The notes under the pieces were generated by a model. That model was not told where the DNA came from, ran no database searches, and was given only the letters and a program-made list of their open reading frames with translations. From assembly GCF_002265875.1 (NCBI RefSeq), contig NZ_NPFA01000001.1:270873-334872 (forward strand): a DNA stretch of 64,000 nt. Direction: 5' to 3'. A program made the translations under genes and the position numbers. Below, piece by piece: positions 7,874-16,250 of the stretch (its first letter is position 1; each line of letters begins with the position of its first letter). The stretch comes from Marinococcus halophilus (GTDB taxonomy: Bacteria > Bacillota > Bacilli > Bacillales > Marinococcaceae).

Positions 7874-10800
7874 ATGGTTTCATCTAAAAAAATTATATTT
7901 TTCAGTTCGTTTATCGTTTCTATTTCTTTAGGTAGTTTCGCCACCGCTGACACGGCCCAGGCCAATGAAGAAAATAACAGCAATGAATTATACATGGCGG
8001 AGGGAACAGAAGCTTCTGAAGTAAAGGAACTCGAAGAAGCTTTGATTGTTTTAGGCTATCCCCTTCAAGAAGCAGACACTTTATTCGATAGCGATACGTC
8101 TATACATATTTCAGATTACCAGGAACAAAACAGCTTTGAAGTGACCGGAGAAGCTGATCGGGAATTGCTTGAAAGTATTCTCGATGACGTGAAAAGCATA
8201 GAAGAGAATGAAGCTTCTATTAACACAGATTCAGAAGAAGATGTGCCGGAAGACACCTCCACTGACCACTCCAGTTCGGGTGATACTTCTGAAGAGGAAA
8301 ATAGTGAGCTAAAGGATGATATAGATGAATCTTCCATTGAGAGCTCCTCAGAAGAGGGAGAAAATCAGGAATTAGAGGAAGAGTCTGCAGTGGAAAATTC
8401 CGAAGAGGATTCACAAAAAACAGAAATTAAAGATCAGTCTGGCTCTGATAATAAAGAGGAAGAAACCACTCAGGAAAAGCAGTCAACTGAAGATACAATC
8501 CAAGAGAACACCTCCACTTCTGCGGATGAGAACTCTGGCAGTGAAAATAAAGATACAGAAAAGCAGGATAAGGCTGAGCCACAAAAAGAAAGAACTTTTG
8601 TATTATCGGCTAGAACCTTTTCTTCGGCAAATATTATGAAAGAAACCAGCAGCACAATTCTGAAGGACGGCGTCACTAGCCCGGCGGCGCAGGCGATGAA
8701 AGAAAATCTGTATACCCTGGGCTACCTCGACATTGCTGATCCGAACGAGCGCTTCGGTCCGCAGACGGAAGCCGCCGTTAAAGCCTTCCAGCGCGACCAG
8801 GGCCTTGTTGTGGATGGGGTCGCCGGACCGAACACGCTGGCGAAGCTGAACGAGGTGCTGAAGCAAAACGACACCACTGCCAAAAAGAACGATAAGCCAA
8901 TAAGTACCGATACAGTTCTGAAGGACGGTGTCAACAGTCCCGCAGCCCAGGTGATGAAACAGAACCTGTACACGCTCGGCTACCTCGACATTGCTGACCC
9001 GAACGAGCGCTTCGGCCCGCAGACAGAAGCCGCCGTTAAAGCCTTCCAGCGCGACCAGGGCCTTGTCGTGGACGGTGTCGCCGGGCCAAACACGCTGGCG
9101 AAGCTGAGTGAAGTGTTGAAGAAAAACGATACCTCCGACAAGAAGGAGACTGATAAAGTTAGCACGGAGACCGTCTTGAAGGACGGCGTCACCAGTCCCG
9201 CAGCCCAGGTGATGAAACAGAACCTGTACACGCTCGGCTACCTCGACATTGCTGACCCGAACGAGCGCTTCGGCCCGAAAACGGAAGCCGCCGTTAAAGC
9301 CTTCCAGCGCGACCAGGGCCTTGTCGTGGACGGTGTCGCCGGACCGAACACGCTGGCGAAGCTGAATGAAGTACTGAAGCAAAACAACACCGCCGTCGAT
9401 AAAGACGAGAAGCCAGTCAGTACCAATACGGTTCTGAAGGACGGCGTGCGCAGTCCCGCAGCGAAAGCGGTGAAGCAGGACCTGTACACCCTCGGCTACC
9501 TCGACATCGCCGAGCCGAATGAACACTTCGGCCCGAAAACGGAAGCCGCCGTCAAAGCCTTTCAGCGCGAGCATAACCTGTATGTCGACGGGATAGCGGG
9601 ACCAAAAACGCTCGCAAAACTCCGCGAGGTGATGCAGAACCCGCCGGCAGACGACGCCAGCAGGGATGACAGCTCCAGCCGTGTCCTCAAGGACGGCGTC
9701 ACGAGCCCGGCAGCGCAGGCGATGAAAGCAGACCTGTATACGCTCGGCTACCTTGACATTGCTGACCCGAACGAGCGCTTCGGCCCGAAAACGGAAGCCG
9801 CGGTTAAAGCGTTCCAGCGCGACCAGGGCCTTGTGGTGGACGGCGTCGCCGGACCGAACACGCTTGCTGAAATCACCAAAGTACTGAATCAAAATAACAC
9901 CGCCGACAAAACGGACGAAAAGCCAATCAGTACCGCTACGGTCCTAAAGGACGGCGTACGCAGCCCTGAAGCGAAAGCCGTGAAGGAAGATCTATACACC
10001 CTGGGCTACCTTGACATCGACGAGCCGAATGAACACTTCGGCCCAAAAACGGAAGCCGCGGTCAAAGCCTTCCAGCGTGAGCATAACCTGTATGTCGACG
10101 GGATAGCGGGACCAAAAACGCTCGCAAAACTCCGCGAGGTGATGAAGAACCCGCCGGCGGACGACGCCAGCGATGACAGCAGTTCGGAGGATAGTTCCAG
10201 CACCGTTCTTAAGGACGGTGTACGCAGCGCCGAAGCAAAAGCGATGAAGCAGGACCTGTACACCCTGGGCTATCTTGACATCGACGAGCCGAATGAACAT
10301 TTCGGCCCGCAAACGGAAGCCGCCGTCAAAGCCTTCCAGCGTGAGCATAACCTGTATGTCGACGGGATAGCGGGACCAAAAACGCTCGCAAAACTCCGCG
10401 AGGTGATGCAGAACCCGCCGGCGGACGACGCCAGCGATGACAGCAGTTCGGAAGATAGTTCCAGCACCGTTCTTAAGGACGGTGTACGCAGCCCTGAAGC
10501 AAAAGCGGTGAAGCAGGACCTGTACACCCTGGGCTATCTTGACATCGCCGAGCCGAATGAACACTTCGGCCCAAAAACGGAAGCGGCCGTTAAGGCCTTC
10601 CAGCGCGATTATGGGCTAACCGTCAATGGGGTAGCGGATCCTGCAACACTTTCAAAATTAAAAGAAGCTTTGGAGGGTGAAATGAATGCATCTATTCCAT
10701 CACCATTCACTTCCGTATTGGGTCAAGGAGACAGCGGAGACAGTGTCATCACGCTGAAACAGTATCTTGAAGCTGCTGGCTACAGCACTAACACCTCAAG

Positions 10801-12028
10801 CACGTATGATCAGTTGACTGCTGATCAGGTCAAAGCCTATCAGTCTGCCAATGGCCTTTCTGCAAGTGGAGCGGCGAACGCCCAGACCTTGAGCTCGCTC
10901 GTTGAAAAGCGGGGCACCACCTACGTGTTCTCTGGCAAACAGCGATTCGGCCACGGTGTCGGCATGACTCAGTGGGGTGCCTACGGCATGGCCCAGCAGG
11001 GATACGGCTATGAGAAAATACTAAAGCATTATTATACCGGCATCGATGTAGTGAACAGCGACAGCTACAAAAATAAAACGATGCGTGTACTTCTCGGAGA
11101 CACTCAGAAAAACTCTGCTGATATCGAAAGCTCCTCTGCTTACAGCATTGTGACAACGAATGGAGACACGCTGTTCGAAAATGTTTCCGGCTCCACTACA
11201 ATCACATACGGCTCGGGCGGAAACGGGACGTATACCGTCACAAATAACGGGTCGGAAAAAACGACCACCGATCCGATTTACGCAGTAAGTTCAACCAGCG
11301 GTACCATCGAATACAACGACGTCACCTACAAGGGTGAAATTCATTTTCCCAAAAGCCTCGTAGAAGGTAAGTATACAAGCAGCTGGGTGATGGACGTTGT
11401 TAACCACGTGAGTATCGATACGTATCTTGAAGGCGTCGTTCCATACGAAATGTATACTAGCTGGAATGAACCGGATGCATACAAAGCCCAGGCAGTTGCC
11501 GCACGCTCATATGCGATGACAAAAATGAAAACCTCCGGCACCTTCGATGTGTATAACGATACTCGTTCACAGGTTTATCACGGTGTTCCTACCGGTTCTC
11601 ATAACAGTCCGACCATTCTAAATGCCATTCAGTCCACGAGCGGCCAGGCCATTCACTATAACGGCCGGCTGGTGGAAGGTGTCTATTCCGCTTCTGCAAG
11701 CGGCCACACCGTGGATGCTGCAGACGTATGGGGAAATAATGTCGGCTACCTGATCGGCGTCCCGGACCCTTACGACCCATCCCGGTACAACCAGGTGAGC
11801 TGGACCGAATCCTTTTCACTAAAAGAGCTCTCAGCTGTTGATTATTTCAAAAATGAAAGTAAAGGCGAGGTTCTTGCCCTTCAGCCAACGATGAAAAACG
11901 AACGTCTTCAAAGCATCAAGGTAATCATGGAAAAAGGAACAATTACTCTTACCGGTGACCAGTTCCGGAGTGCAGTTGATTCAAACGCGATGAAATCGAA
12001 TATTTTAAGTATCGAAGAAATTAACTAA
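7874..12028 (+). CDS. Secreted SpoIID/LytB-domain wall protein with long acidic linker and PG-binding repeat array
   Basis: 1384 residues, RBS TTAGGAGG. Layout: signal peptide about 1-33 (AQA-NEE); a degenerate PG-binding-like module about 45-95; a Glu/Ser/Asp-rich linker about 100-235; eight canonical PG-binding repeats about 260-935; one divergent repeat about 940-1010; then a SpoIID/LytB region about 1015-1384. GHGVGMTQWGA (about 1026) precedes LEGVVPYEM (about 1185), whose Glu is the presumed catalytic residue, and KAQAVAARSYA. SpoIID proteins are lytic transglycosylases acting on peptide-stripped glycan; LytB enhances the LytC amidase. The motif order differs from classic SpoIID, where the GHGVGM-type motif is C-terminal. 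Confidence 0.92.
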   Translation: MVSSKKIIFFSSFIVSISLGSFATADTAQANEENNSNELYMAEGTEASEVKELEEALIVLGYPLQEADTLFDSDTSIHISDYQEQNSFEVTGEADRELLESILDDVKSIEENEASINTDSEEDVPEDTSTDHSSSGDTSEEENSELKDDIDESSIESSSEEGENQELEEESAVENSEEDSQKTEIKDQSGSDNKEEETTQEKQSTEDTIQENTSTSADENSGSENKDTEKQDKAEPQKERTFVLSARTFSSANIMKETSSTILKDGVTSPAAQAMKENLYTLGYLDIADPNERFGPQTEAAVKAFQRDQGLVVDGVAGPNTLAKLNEVLKQNDTTAKKNDKPISTDTVLKDGVNSPAAQVMKQNLYTLGYLDIADPNERFGPQTEAAVKAFQRDQGLVVDGVAGPNTLAKLSEVLKKNDTSDKKETDKVSTETVLKDGVTSPAAQVMKQNLYTLGYLDIADPNERFGPKTEAAVKAFQRDQGLVVDGVAGPNTLAKLNEVLKQNNTAVDKDEKPVSTNTVLKDGVRSPAAKAVKQDLYTLGYLDIAEPNEHFGPKTEAAVKAFQREHNLYVDGIAGPKTLAKLREVMQNPPADDASRDDSSSRVLKDGVTSPAAQAMKADLYTLGYLDIADPNERFGPKTEAAVKAFQRDQGLVVDGVAGPNTLAEITKVLNQNNTADKTDEKPISTATVLKDGVRSPEAKAVKEDLYTLGYLDIDEPNEHFGPKTEAAVKAFQREHNLYVDGIAGPKTLAKLREVMKNPPADDASDDSSSEDSSSTVLKDGVRSAEAKAMKQDLYTLGYLDIDEPNEHFGPQTEAAVKAFQREHNLYVDGIAGPKTLAKLREVMQNPPADDASDDSSSEDSSSTVLKDGVRSPEAKAVKQDLYTLGYLDIAEPNEHFGPKTEAAVKAFQRDYGLTVNGVADPATLSKLKEALEGEMNASIPSPFTSVLGQGDSGDSVITLKQYLEAAGYSTNTSSTYDQLTADQVKAYQSANGLSASGAANAQTLSSLVEKRGTTYVFSGKQRFGHGVGMTQWGAYGMAQQGYGYEKILKHYYTGIDVVNSDSYKNKTMRVLLGDTQKNSADIESSSAYSIVTTNGDTLFENVSGSTTITYGSGGNGTYTVTNNGSEKTTTDPIYAVSSTSGTIEYNDVTYKGEIHFPKSLVEGKYTSSWVMDVVNHVSIDTYLEGVVPYEMYTSWNEPDAYKAQAVAARSYAMTKMKTSGTFDVYNDTRSQVYHGVPTGSHNSPTILNAIQSTSGQAIHYNGRLVEGVYSASASGHTVDAADVWGNNVGYLIGVPDPYDPSRYNQVSWTESFSLKELSAVDYFKNESKGEVLALQPTMKNERLQSIKVIMEKGTITLTGDQFRSAVDSNAMKSNILSIEEIN
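8722..9489 (+). repeat. Three tandem 258-bp PG-binding repeat units
   Basis: Units beginning at 8722, 8980 and 9238 are spaced exactly 258 bp apart and nearly identical in DNA over most of their length. They all encode the RDQGLVV subtype. Exact period and identity suggest recent tandem duplication or homogenisation. Confidence 0.85.
10006..10527 (+). repeat. Tandem 264-bp repeat pair, including the linker
   Basis: Units at 10006 and 10270 are spaced 264 bp. The Asp/Ser linker codons (DDASDDSSSEDSSSTVLKDG) are almost unchanged between them. Linkers normally diverge fastest, so this duplication is probably the youngest in the array. Confidence 0.85.
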
Positions 12029-12030
12029 AT

Positions 12031-12082
12031 ACAGTAAAAAAAGGCTGCAGTCCGAACGTGGACTGCAGCCTTTTTTTACTGT
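12031..12082. terminator. Strong bidirectional terminator between converging genes
   Basis: Perfect 21-bp stem (AGTAAAAAAAGGCTGCAGTCC at 12033-12053 and its complement at 12060-12080) with a 6-nt loop. It has A and T tracts on opposite sides, so it can end both the SpoIID gene and the converging MurA-like gene. Confidence 0.92.
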
Positions 12083-12106
12083 AATATATCGGGAAAACCT
12101 TTGAAC

Positions 12107-13465
12107 TTATGCTTTTCTTTCAATGTCTCCACCAATTTTCTGGAAAAGCTGCGCGAGATCCTGGTACCCACGCTCAACCTGATAGACGTTAGTAATAATG
12201 CTTTTACCTTCTGCTGCCAGGGCACCAATCACCACGGCAGCCCCCCCTCGAATATCACGGGCCACAAGATCTTCCGACCCTCGCCATTCTTTAGTGCCCA
12301 TGAAAGAAGCAATCTGTCCTTTTGCTCCATTTACGCACAGAAAGCCTCCGTCTTTTACCGAACCACTGGCTCCTAGTTTATTTAGTTCCCATACGTATTG
12401 AAAACGACCATCCAAAATTGTTTCTTTGATAGAGGTTTCCCCATCTGCTCTGGCCATCATCACACCATGCAATGGCTGAATATCTGTATGAAAACCAGGA
12501 TAAGCGGAAGTTTCAATAGAAATAGCTTTTAGCGGCTGCTTCCACTCTACATCCAAATAATTCTCTTCAGAGTCTTCAATACTTAAACCGGCTTCGCGCC
12601 ATACACGGACTTCATTTTGGAGAAACTGAGTGCTCGCGTTGTAAATTCTAACCTTCCCTTTTGCAGCTCCTACAGCCGAAATCAACGTGGATACAATGAT
12701 CCTATCGCCAATAACGTCATGGGACGCTCCGTGAAGGTCCTGCACTCCATCAATGATCATTGTATTTAAGTCATCTTCAGCCCATGAAATTTTAGCCCCC
12801 ATCTTATTCATCAACTTCATGACATCGATAACTTCCGGGTTAACAGCCGCGTTCTTAAGCACAGTACGAGTACCACTACGTACAGCTGCTGCAAACATAA
12901 CGTTAAGCGTACCACCAAAAGTCGGGTAATGAAAAGAAATTTCTTCATCTTGTTTAGACGGTGAAGGTGTGAATACAATTCCTTCATCTGTTTCTTCTGC
13001 TTGGTGCCCTAACGTACCTAAAGCAAGCGTATGAAGATCATGTTTTCTGCTTCCTATATTACAGCCCCCTGGTACTGGGAGAAAAAGAGGCTCCTCCCAG
13101 CGGGCACTTCCTCCAAGAAGCAGCAGGGAGTGCCGAATTTTACTTGCTTTTTCACGATTCAATCCGGCATCCTTCCAAGCCTTTTTTTGAACTGTAATAG
13201 TACCCTCCCCCTGTGACACGATTTCTACTCCTATATCTTCAAGAAGAGAAGTTAACAGCTTCACGTCATTCAAATGAGTAGGAACTTGATGCAAGGTCAC
13301 TTTTTCTTCTGTCAGGGAAGCGGCAACCAGGGCCGGGAGAGCCGCATTCTTAGCCCCTGGCACTTCAACAGAACCTTTGAGCGGCTTCCCGCCATTCACT
13401 TCATAGTATGGAGAAGAGCTCCTTTTTTCCTGCTTCAATCCATCTGTATAATTTGATGATTTCAT
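12107..13465 (-). CDS. MurA-family enolpyruvyl transferase (UDP-GlcNAc 1-carboxyvinyltransferase paralogue)
   Basis: 452 residues from the ATG at 13465, preceded by AAAGGGG. A TTG at 13498 is in frame but has no RBS. MurA landmarks are present: GAKNAALP at 37-44 (the KN pair), PGGCNIGSR with Cys135 in the position of the catalytic cysteine, and FHTDIQP with the catalytic Asp. The loop after the cysteine reads RKHDLH rather than the usual RPVDLH, and the protein has about 20 extra N-terminal residues. It would transfer enolpyruvate from PEP to UDP-GlcNAc. Bacilli normally carry two MurA copies elsewhere; this one sits in a polysaccharide locus and may have a shifted substrate. Confidence 0.88.
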   Translation of the reverse strand: MKSSNYTDGLKQEKRSSSPYYEVNGGKPLKGSVEVPGAKNAALPALVAASLTEEKVTLHQVPTHLNDVKLLTSLLEDIGVEIVSQGEGTITVQKKAWKDAGLNREKASKIRHSLLLLGGSARWEEPLFLPVPGGCNIGSRKHDLHTLALGTLGHQAEETDEGIVFTPSPSKQDEEISFHYPTFGGTLNVMFAAAVRSGTRTVLKNAAVNPEVIDVMKLMNKMGAKISWAEDDLNTMIIDGVQDLHGASHDVIGDRIIVSTLISAVGAAKGKVRIYNASTQFLQNEVRVWREAGLSIEDSEENYLDVEWKQPLKAISIETSAYPGFHTDIQPLHGVMMARADGETSIKETILDGRFQYVWELNKLGASGSVKDGGFLCVNGAKGQIASFMGTKEWRGSEDLVARDIRGGAAVVIGALAAEGKSIITNVYQVERGYQDLAQLFQKIGGDIERKA

Positions 13466-13633
13466 ATATATCGATACCCCTTTTACAAGTAAAAACAAGA
13501 AAAATTAATTGCATTTAGCTTAGCATACCCGAACTATAACAGAAAAATAAATGCAATTTTTAAACTTCTAATACATTAATAACGAACGCTGCATACTCCA
13601 CTTATTACTTTTGTTTTACATAATAAACGAAAA

Positions 13634-14683
13634 CTATCTTTTATTTTCAACATCACGAGGGGCAGAGCGCTCAGAAAAGTGTTCCGGGTAAAAGGCTTTG
13701 TACCAATCCACAAATTTTTTAATGCCCTGATCAAGCGTAGTGACCGGCTTAAATCCGACGGCCTGCTGCAGGCTGTCAATGTTTGCGTAAGTTGCCTGCA
13801 CATCTCCCGGCTGCATCGGCATATATTCCTTCCGGGCTTCCATGCCCAGGTGCTTTTCCAGCGTTTCGATGAATTCCATCAGAACCACCGGCTGATTATT
13901 CCCGATATTGTATACTCTATAAGGAGCATAGCTCGTCGAGGGGTCAGGATTCCCTGCGTCCCATTCAGGATCACCGGCTGGCGTCTCCGGGATCAAGCGC
14001 ACAATGCCCTCCACAATATCATCGATATACGTAAAGTCCCGCATCATGTCCCCGTTATTATACACCTGGATCGGCTCGTCGTTCACGATTTTATTGGCGA
14101 ATTTAAAATAAGCCATGTCCGGACGGCCAAGCGGCCCATATACCGTGAAAAATCTGAGACCTGTGGTAGGAAGACTGTACAGGTGACTGTACGTATGTGC
14201 AAGCAGCTCGTTAGACTTTTTCGTTGCCGCATAAAGGCTGACGGGATGATTCACGCCGTCCTCCGGGGAGAACGGCATTTTTTTGTTTGCCCCGTACACG
14301 GAGCTTGAAGATGCATAAATCAGATGTTTTACCTGATGGCGCCGGCACATTTCCAAAATGTTGGAGAAGCCGACAATATTGGACTGAATGTATTTATCGG
14401 GACGATCCAGACTGTAGCGGACACCTGCCTGAGCACCTAAATTAATGACCACTTCTATTTCATACTCAGAAAATACTTTTTCCAAAGCAGAAGCATCGGC
14501 TAAATCAATCTCGTGAAAGTGGAAATTTTCATATAAAGCCAGCCGCTCCTGCCTTGTCTTTTTTAAATTAATATCGTAATAGTCGTTGTGGTTATCGATA
14601 CCAACGACTTCTTTTCCTTCCTGAAGCAGCCTTTCTGCTGCATACATTCCTATAAAACCACTGCTTCCGGTTACTAGTATCAT
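13634..14683 (-). CDS. NAD-dependent sugar epimerase, UDP-glucuronate 4-epimerase type
   Basis: 349 residues, RBS GGAGGAG. Extended short-chain dehydrogenase: GSSGFIG at 6-12 binds NAD, SSSSVYG carries the catalytic Ser, and SLYAATKKSNE carries the Tyr-xxx-Lys pair. The HNDYYD loop after the second strand and QAGVRYSLD in the middle are typical of UDP-glucuronate 4-epimerases (LpsL/GAE group), which make UDP-galacturonate in the cytoplasm. RmlB-type dehydratases and UDP-glucose epimerases lack this combination. It suggests that the exopolysaccharide contains a uronic acid. No UDP-glucose dehydrogenase gene is visible in the window. Confidence 0.85.
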   Translation of the reverse strand: MILVTGSSGFIGMYAAERLLQEGKEVVGIDNHNDYYDINLKKTRQERLALYENFHFHEIDLADASALEKVFSEYEIEVVINLGAQAGVRYSLDRPDKYIQSNIVGFSNILEMCRRHQVKHLIYASSSSVYGANKKMPFSPEDGVNHPVSLYAATKKSNELLAHTYSHLYSLPTTGLRFFTVYGPLGRPDMAYFKFANKIVNDEPIQVYNNGDMMRDFTYIDDIVEGIVRLIPETPAGDPEWDAGNPDPSTSYAPYRVYNIGNNQPVVLMEFIETLEKHLGMEARKEYMPMQPGDVQATYANIDSLQQAVGFKPVTTLDQGIKKFVDWYKAFYPEHFSERSAPRDVENKR

Positions 14684-14749
14684 TACACTCCTCCGTTATT
14701 CATCAGCAAGACCCGCTTGCCTGGTAGTATTGTTCCATTCAGTCTCTTT

Positions 14750-16036
14750 TCATTTTTTACCAATAAGCGAAGACACGTCGAGTATATATGATTTTCTTAG
14801 TCCTTCATGTGAAGAGTCGATCGAAATGTATTTTCCATCCGGACTCCATCTTGGATGCAGATCCGCTCGTTTACTCAAATCAAAGGCCCATGGGGCGAAA
14901 AATTGTCCTGCCTCCACAAGTTTCCCGGAGTTCAAATTGTATAGGAAAAGATGGCGAATCCGCGATTTATCTGGATACGTATCTGTGACCAGCCAGTTCT
15001 GATCCGGCGATATCGAAGGATGTCCGTCCCCGAACTGATCCAGCACCCCTTCCCCTAAAATAGAAGCATCCGAAGTGTTTGTATTCAACCAGTAGTAATG
15101 GTCTCCGCGAGCTTCTGTCCGTGCCCAGGCGATGATTTCGTCGTCGTTATACCAGCAGCAATGAGAGACCATGCGGTCGTCCAGAAGCAGACGCAGGCTG
15201 CTCCCGTCTGCCGCTGCAGCATATAGCCTTGTGTATCGTCCCTGCTTTCCGATCCAGCGGTGCATGAAGATAAACTGTTTCCCGGAAGGAGAGTACATCA
15301 CATGATTGACTTTATGCTCAGCCCCTTCCATCTCTGGTCTGAATTTATGTTCAATTAATTGTTTGATAGTAATAAGGAGTTCGGTTTTCTGCGTAGCCAT
15401 GTTCACTTTCCATATTCCGTCTTCCTCCCTTGGAAGAAATGGATGAAGATTCATGGACTCCCCTTCATAGCCGTATTCAGGGTTCAGCCGGGTTAAGTTT
15501 TTAAAATTAATAGACAAAAAGGTATTTTCGCCTGGGTGAAGTGTTTGAAGAGGCATGGAGTACGTAGCTTCCACTTGTTCGGATTTTACATTAAACTGCC
15601 GGGCCACAAGCTTTCCTGCCGCAAAATTATTGTATAGAAGACGGTCTTCATCGAGCCAGCAGGTCATGGAGCCCTGCTGAAAATTAAAAGCTGTTGTTGT
15701 TTCTGCGGTAACTTCCTGCTGCTTTTCTCTGTCGATCGCTACAATTTCCCACTCGGATGCTTCGTTTAAGCGATGATAAGCAAGACGTGTCTGCAGAGGA
15801 TTCCAGGGCTTTCTGTCATAATACCCAAAAAATAATGAAGCACTGGAGGGTTTTAGACCAAAATGTTCATAAGGATTCTCGAGCTTTACTTCTGGATGCG
15901 TTTTATATGTAAAATTCTTCTTTCGGTGAAGAGCATATTGCACACGTTGGTATAGAAATTTAGCAGTTTTTTTAATTTTCGGGTTGGATTCGATCAATCT
16001 TGCTAATCGCTTTTCAATAAAACTATATTGGGCCAT
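14750..16036 (-). CDS. Cytoplasmic beta-propeller protein resembling oligogalacturonate lyase
   Basis: 428 residues, RBS AAAGGAAG; no signal peptide or membrane helix, and the first 40 residues are strongly basic. The body shows TolB/WD-like blades with SPDG-type turns (SPSGKQF, SPDQNWL, SPDGKYI). Conserved histidines appear in HVMYSP, FIFMHRW, SHCCWYNDDE, DGHPSISPD and DLHPRWSPDG. The pattern of His plus SPDG blades recalls oligogalacturonate lyase (PL22), a cytoplasmic Mn-dependent enzyme, and the gene is next to a UDP-glucuronate epimerase. Catalysis is not proven; it may instead be a structural or regulatory partner in polymer assembly. Confidence 0.6.
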   Translation of the reverse strand: MAQYSFIEKRLARLIESNPKIKKTAKFLYQRVQYALHRKKNFTYKTHPEVKLENPYEHFGLKPSSASLFFGYYDRKPWNPLQTRLAYHRLNEASEWEIVAIDREKQQEVTAETTTAFNFQQGSMTCWLDEDRLLYNNFAAGKLVARQFNVKSEQVEATYSMPLQTLHPGENTFLSINFKNLTRLNPEYGYEGESMNLHPFLPREEDGIWKVNMATQKTELLITIKQLIEHKFRPEMEGAEHKVNHVMYSPSGKQFIFMHRWIGKQGRYTRLYAAAADGSSLRLLLDDRMVSHCCWYNDDEIIAWARTEARGDHYYWLNTNTSDASILGEGVLDQFGDGHPSISPDQNWLVTDTYPDKSRIRHLFLYNLNSGKLVEAGQFFAPWAFDLSKRADLHPRWSPDGKYISIDSSHEGLRKSYILDVSSLIGKK

Positions 16037-16202
16037 AATTCTTCCTTTCTTTTCGTTTATTTTAGAAGAGCAATGAAAAAATAAAAACTTTGATATAAAT
16101 ATTATTTTAACGAATTTTCTTCCAGATAGATAGATGAATTAGCCCTATTGGATGTTCCAGCTTTGCTTTCTAATTTTCACCTGCCTTACTTTTCATTTCC
16201 CA

Positions 16203-16211
16203 TGTTATACT
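16203..16211 (+). promoter_or_regulatory. Extended -10 promoter of the plus-strand GT2 gene
   Basis: TGTTATACT, an extended -10 element (TGnTATACT), lies 39 nt before the GTG start. No good -35 is seen. Confidence 0.5.
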
Positions 16212-16250
16212 ATGGCAGATAATACATATTAATTTTAAGGCGGTGTCTAT

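Noticed and set aside
8603..9892. 429-codon minus-strand open frame inside the SpoIID-type gene
   Set aside because: Shadow of the repeat array; stays open because GC-rich repeats lack stops in that frame. No RBS and no recognisable domain.
8656..10670. Regular repeats considered as a CRISPR array
   Set aside because: Period is about 260 bp, the repeats are protein-coding in one frame, and there are no short unique spacers or cas genes.
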